A stretch of DNA of 64,000 nucleotides from Gymnopilus junonius (taxonomy: Eukaryota; Basidiomycota; Agaricomycetes; Agaricales; Galerinaceae), in contig JADNYJ010000013.1 in NCBI GenBank assembly GCA_015501075.1, positions 248,001-312,000 on the forward strand, written 5' to 3'. Below the pieces are notes generated by a model, which saw only the letters and a program-made list of their open reading frames with translations, did not search any database and was not told the DNA's origin. The translations under genes and the position numbers were made by a program. Below are positions 59,399-64,000 of this stretch, in pieces. Within the stretch, counting starts at the first letter, position 1; each line of letters starts with the position of its first letter.

Positions 59399-60500
59399 CT
59401 TTATCTATTTTTTAACCAGTTGTTTGAGTAGTTTTTTATCAAAATGAATGCTGAAAGTATGTCTTACTCTATATCTCGACTTGATTAGTACTAACTTGTT
59501 TTAGTGGGCCACTGCTTCGCATGGCAGGACAATGCTTTTCCTACTTCACAAATAGTATTAGACCATCTATATATGATGATAGGTAAAATTTAAATATATG
59601 CCCTTCAGAATAAAATAGAACACACCTTGAACAGCAAATCCGATAGTACCTTGGCACAGATATTAGATTATGTAAGCGGCGGAGGAACGCTGCTGATATA
59701 ATCACACACCCAGCTCCAGATACTAATAATAAGTCAAATCTAAATATAGCTACCTTTTGCCACACACTGCTGGCACATGAGGCATTTGTTGAAGTTCATA
59801 TTGCATTAACTGATGCTAACTGCAAAATATACTAACCATTGTAACCATAAACCACAGTCTGGTTAGCAGTTAGTCCAAATTTTAGAATTTTTGTAACTGC
59901 TTACAACTGGTCTTAACCAGTTAGGACCAGTCATAAAATTCTGAAATTTTGCATGATTATACCCACATATTATAGCTTTTGAACGACCCAAAAAATGTAA
60001 AATTCGGTTGAGAATTAAGAAAGTTATGGCAATACTCGCAAAAATTGTTGAATCTGCTCTAATTTTATCATTTCTCAACCGTTTGTGATGTTCTTGAGCT
60101 CGTTTTGACCGTAAAAATTGTGATTCATTTAGTTTACACTATGAGACAATTATTTATGCCAAAAAAACTGGTTATAACTGGTTGATAACTGGTTATAACT
60201 GTAACCAGTTAAAACCAGTTATATAACTGCAAATAACTGCACAAGACTGATCAAGACCAGTTAGTTGCAGTCTGGTCCAGTTATTTAGACATTTCTAATT
60301 TTACCTAACTGGTCTCGGTCTCGGTTAGGGTCCTCGGGCACCCAAAAACTGGACCAGACCAGACTTTCAAACATTAATTCCAGCGGCCCTGTAACTTATT
60401 ATATTATATAAGCGGCGGAGGATGCCACTTATATCAGCGGATAAGATACAGCATTTAAAAATAATCTGAATCTAAATATAACTGCCTTGCAGGGCTCCAT
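59399..60500. repeat. AT-rich repeat mosaic with CCAGTT/AACTGG clusters
   Basis: 59858-60365 is bounded by loosely inverted AGTCTGGTTAGCAGTT and AACTGGACCAGACCAGACT ends and contains at least eight AACTGG or CCAGTT words, mainly at 60168-60345. This resembles a non-autonomous transposon with subterminal motif arrays, but no target duplication was found. On either side a segment is directly repeated (59665-59745 and 60400-60490, sharing AAGCGGCGGAGGA and AATCTAAATATA). Confidence 0.45.
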
Positions 60501-60987
60501 TCACAGCCATCTTCCAAAAACATATTCCATCAAACAAGCCCATTAATATTTATACATACAAAACAAGTTTCACAGCAGTAAAATTTAACAACAAACAGAG
60601 AATACTGCCATGACAAGAACCAATGGTTTGTTGAAGAAAAAGAACATGGCAGAAGAATATGCCAGATAAAGCCGGACAAGCATGCCATCGGCTTGACTGC
60701 AGAGCCGGACCAAGCCGAACAAGCATGCCATTGTCCTGATTGCAGACATGTTGAGATGCTGCGGGATCACAGAGCGTTACAAGAATGTCCTCTAAAAGAA
60801 CGATGTTTTACTTATGTAAAAGCATCATAATTGCTGCCCATTTTGAACAGGAATATTTCGCTTTTTCAATTTCATTGCTTAGTGCACCTCATAAGTCTGT
60901 GTCTTTTCTTTGAATACTTGAACCCCTTTGGCGAGCTGCTTCGACCCATCGCCGCCCCCGCCCTTTTCTCACAACGCCTGGTAAACC
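60501..60987. other. Intergenic upstream of unknown gene
   Basis: Contains a short direct repeat (CAAGCATGCCATCGGCTTGA / CAAGCATGCCATTGTCCTGA near 60678 and 60720). No gene is supported. Confidence 0.3.
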
Positions 60988-62250
60988 ATGTCCAGGCGGA
61001 ACCTTCGTGACCTCCTTCCCAATCCTTTTGCTGATTGTGTTTTCTTCCAATCCTCAAGCAATGAGCTTGTCGTCTATAGCCCAACTGCTGGTCAACACGT
61101 TGTAATCACATGGTGTGTGCCAATGCCATTTGGGTCTAGCATTACCTCACGTATTTTTGATAGGCCGACAACTCTTGACGGATGGCCTATTGTGCCCTCT
61201 GGCATAAAAAATTGGCTGCATTCTCGAGGCCTTCATTGGCCGTGTTTCTGTAGTCTTTTGCTGGGTACCTCAGTGTCCACGCAGATTGTCGAAGCTCTCA
61301 GCGGTGACATCTTTGCATTCTGTCATAAATTTCCATCTGCATGCCAGTTTTCCTGTGAGTATCTCTCCATTTCTGTCCGCTCATTTCTCACCATAAAACT
61401 TTAGTGAACTTGACGACACTGGCGAAGACGGTGACCCTTTTTTCAAGCTACCCGAACTTGCCCACCACTGGTATGTATACCATATATTGTGTTGTTTCCA
61501 AATTTGCTAACTGCTCGCTTTCAGCTAGCAGTTCCTTGCCTTCAATGGGCACTATTCTTGCAGATTTTCTCTTAAATGCGGCGCCAATTCAAGGACCATA
61601 TTTTGAGGGGTACTGTGGTGAACATCGGATTGATTACCCATCAGTTCTTCAGCTGGCTGGTGTTCCCTCGGAGGGCAACTGCCTTCCAGGGCTCATTACC
61701 CTCGCCATGGTACGATGCCTTGTATTATCTTATGGCGCTTTGAAATACTGATACCTTGATCAGTTCCGAGGTCATCTCTGCACCTATGCCAACCCCAGGT
61801 GCACATGCAATGTCTCCATATCCTCGCTCCAGATGGTCTCGCTCTCATGCCCAACTCGATGAAGATGCTGGTGATGTCAGCAAGTCTATCACAGCTCCAC
61901 TACGTTCTCGCGCAAAGCCACGCCACCATAAGAAAGTCGTGGGATCTGTGACCCTCCCTGCGGCGGCTGGCGATGCGGTCAAACCTTCTCAGGTTCCTTT
62001 CAATGTTTCCACGGGAGGAGGGACCTCGCAATCCTCGAATGCCATTGCTGGCCTGTCTCATCTTAGTGATGCTGGGCCTGACTCTGATAGACTGACGCGA
62101 GAGCGTGAGCTCTTAGCTCGACTGGCAGGAAATGGTATCTATTCTTCCGATATGCATGGGTATGTAGAAATTTGTGGCAAGTGTCATTGCTACTTTCTCG
62201 CTAGTTACCTTGGTTCCCATATCATCGCCTGCGATGGTGACTCAGATTAG
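60988..62250 (+). CDS. Unknown four-exon protein inside nested inverted repeats, 365 residues
   Basis: The exons are 60988-61354, 61405-61470, 61525-61709 and 61771-62250 (1098 nt), all in phase. The last acceptor is CCGAG; using the stronger CAG at 61763 instead would give an early stop, so the end is less sure. The N-terminal 200 residues look globular (NPFADCVFFQSSSNELVVYS, RIDYPSVLQLAGVPSEGNC). The middle is Ser/Arg/Ala-rich and basic. The C-terminus has a Cys/His cluster (CGKCHCYFLASYLGSH followed by IIAC) with C-x2-C and H-x4-C spacing that might bind zinc. I do not recognise the family. Its position between inverted repeats suggests mobile-element cargo, or simply an unrelated host gene. 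Confidence 0.5.
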
Positions 62251-62730
62251 ATGTATCTAGACTTTTTTTGTTGATTGTAATAGAGAAAATGATGATCTTT
62301 TCTTGCAATTCTTAACATGATACCTCGTATCTCAGCCTCTAAGTTGGATAAAATACGAACCACGTTGCTTTCAAGCCATTCAAGCTAGGACAATTATTTA
62401 TAATGTTACTGTAAAAGAATAAGAAGTATTGATATCTACAGGGGAGCATGGGAATCCTTTCTTTTTTGTCGCCTTTCTGGTGATGGAGCACGGAGGGATC
62501 ATTTAAGAGGATTATGGGGAGGAGGGTGTGACACCGAAGCACTGCTCAGACCTTGAGCAGACAGACCCTGTGCGTTCAGTTGCTCGATGGTGGCCGTTTC
62601 ATATGTGGGTGCAAATTTGAGTCCTGCCTGAATAGCTGACATGACACTTGAGAACTCTTGTAAATCACTCGTCGGTACAAGGCTTGGTGCATCAGATAAC
62701 AAATTTACAATTCCGTGAAGTGAAGGTAAG
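62251..62730. other. 3' flank of unknown gene
   Basis: No supported gene. A minus-strand ORF at 62702-62499 (67 codons) has no recognised features. Confidence 0.3.
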
Positions 62731-63030
62731 AGTAGCCATTCCCAAAAAAAAAAGGGAAAGGTACGAACTGGATTCGCAAATGCAGGAACGACTTGAACGG
62801 ATTCGCAAATTTGACAAAGTCATCGTTGCGACAGTAATACATGTAACGGCCAGCCTCAAGATCGCAGGAATCATGATTCAATCTAGGAAGTGGGAGGACA
62901 CTGATGGACATGTCGATCAGCATGATGTGGAAGCGTACGCTTCGACGACGGAACGTGGATGAGATGAAATGATGGAAGTTCAAAACTGTGGAAAAGCTTA
63001 TGTAAAACTTTGGGTGGACTGGGTTTTCAT
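62731..63030 (-). repeat. Inner inverted repeat, right arm
   Basis: Reverse complement of 59093-59398 with only scattered differences. The outer end again carries the TTTGGGTGGACTGGGTTTTC word. Confidence 0.75.
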
Positions 63031-63453
63031 CTATACCAGGTACTTTACCTTCCACCAAAGGAACGATCCGAAGAAAAATGCACCTATAAAATCAATATCT
63101 ACGACGGTACTACAAGGTCTGTCACTGTCACTAACTAAACTGCTTGACAGCATTGCTGAGGTGCGACACATAATAAAGGCTCGAGGAAGGGGATTCTCAA
63201 ACCATCAGTGATGGTGGAGTGCAAGGGCAGATGTTACATAGAGATCGTGAATCGCAAAAGAGACAAAGATCTGGTTGAAAGGGAGGAAGTAATGTTGATC
63301 GTTCAAAGCTGACGTGCTTCCACTCGGAAGGCTTCGGATTCTTGACAGTTGATTGGCATCATCTGTCTGTGGTAACTTCCGAGGCGTGTGAATGCTGACC
63401 TAAAACTTTGGGCGGACTGGGTACCCTTAAAATCAGGCATGGCCCGGCATTAC
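63031..63453. other. DNA between inner and outer right arms
   Basis: No supported gene. A third copy of the ACTTTGGGCGGACTGGGT word lies at 63404-63421. Confidence 0.3.
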
Positions 63454-63547
63454 GTGACATTCAGTCACGGACCCTTAATTGGACAGTATATGACAAACAA
63501 ATGTTCTGTCATTGGACACGCTCAGTCAAAACTCGATTGGACAATCG
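63454..63547 (+). repeat. Outer inverted repeat, right copy
   Basis: Matches the reverse complement of 58329-58422. Confidence 0.7.
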
Positions 63548-64000
63548 CTTGCCCGCCATGTCAATGGCTGGACTCCAGAGCGCACGTGCGGGAATTTTGG
63601 AGGCCCGGGATACCGCTCTAGGCTCTCTTTCTGCAATTCGTTGTCATCGTCACCGTCCTCCTCAGGCTCTTATCTTTTTCTTTTTGTTCACGTTTCCGAG
63701 CTGAGCTGAGCTGTGCCATGCGCTGTGGTTCTTCTTCTGTAGTATTGCATCACTTACTGCGGTACTTACTGAAAATGCTTGGATAATGACGACACCAATT
63801 CATACTACAATCACATCTTACAGAGCCACGAATGGACAGTTAGGAAGCATGGTCGGCCTGTGCGGTGCTCTAAAAACTGGGCTGCTACTCTCGAATTGGT
63901 GAGTATGCCTCTGAGTGAAGTTTCAGCGATTATGCCCCGGATTGATTTGCAAGGTGCGTTGGTTCAAGGTTGTTTTTGGAAGTGTAGTGTAACTGACTAG
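63548..64000. other. Right edge, no supported gene
   Basis: An ORF at 63779 runs 73 codons to a stop at the last base, but the window ends there and no motif allows a call. Confidence 0.25.

Noticed and set aside
59172..59447. ORF of 91 codons repeated at 63058-62705
   Set aside because: Explained by the inverted repeat arms; the reading frames diverge immediately outside the arms.
1..64000. tRNA, rRNA, CRISPR array or bacterial-type operon
   Set aside because: None seen by eye; intron-containing genes show that this is eukaryotic DNA. A tRNAscan run would be needed to exclude a tRNA gene firmly.

Overview
The window looks like nuclear DNA of a mushroom-forming basidiomycete (Agaricomycetes, inference). 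The evidence is introns of about 50-80 nt that splice cleanly by GT-AG, a fungal-type adenylate cyclase (Ras-association-like segment, leucine-rich repeats, PP2C-like domain, class III cyclase), agaric-style F-box/LRR genes with decayed paralogues, and non-autonomous transposons. All exon coordinates are hand-derived from splice signals and reading phase.

Layout. 1-4 kb: two members of an unknown nine-exon gene family, here called family X (copy A on the minus strand, cut by the window edge; copy B on the plus strand, lacking its 5' end). 4-7.5 kb: non-coding, with a diverged tandem duplication. 7.5-15.3 kb: adenylate cyclase, whose 5' half carries many single-base frame breaks. 16.2-36.1 kb: a family X cluster. 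Copies C and D are direct duplicates, E and F lie on the opposite strand, and G is strongly decayed. D and F are the two arms of a roughly 3.3-kb inverted repeat. Between the copies lie two inverted copies of a 1-kb unit with a stretch resembling the adenylate cyclase RA segment. About 33.3-41 kb: a CpG-depleted block holding family X copy G, a MITE with an 8-bp target duplication, and an F-box pseudogene. 41.9-52.4 kb: a small secreted protein gene, a fold-back MITE with a TTA target duplication, an intact F-box gene, a gene with securin-like features, an Arf-like GTPase fused to an unknown C-terminal domain, a second F-box gene and a relic of it. 53.8-56.8 kb: a proline/arginine/glycine-rich protein gene. 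57.2-58.2 kb: a third, broken copy of the 43.7-kb F-box gene. 58.3-63.6 kb: nested inverted repeats around an unknown multi-exon gene.

The most interesting object is family X. D and F encode complete proteins of 765 and 737 residues with the same nine-exon plan, and every visible exon of A is in phase. The proteins are Ser/Pro/Gln/His-rich, carry several basic KRKR-type motifs, and resemble no domain I recognise. F is a patchwork of A-like and D-like segments. An exon-intron module is duplicated inside the long copies but single in B and G. All four copies with a complete 5' end share a 17-bp palindrome about 95-115 bp upstream of the start codon. This points to a recombining, locally amplified family of possible nuclear proteins next to the cyclase gene; its function is unknown.
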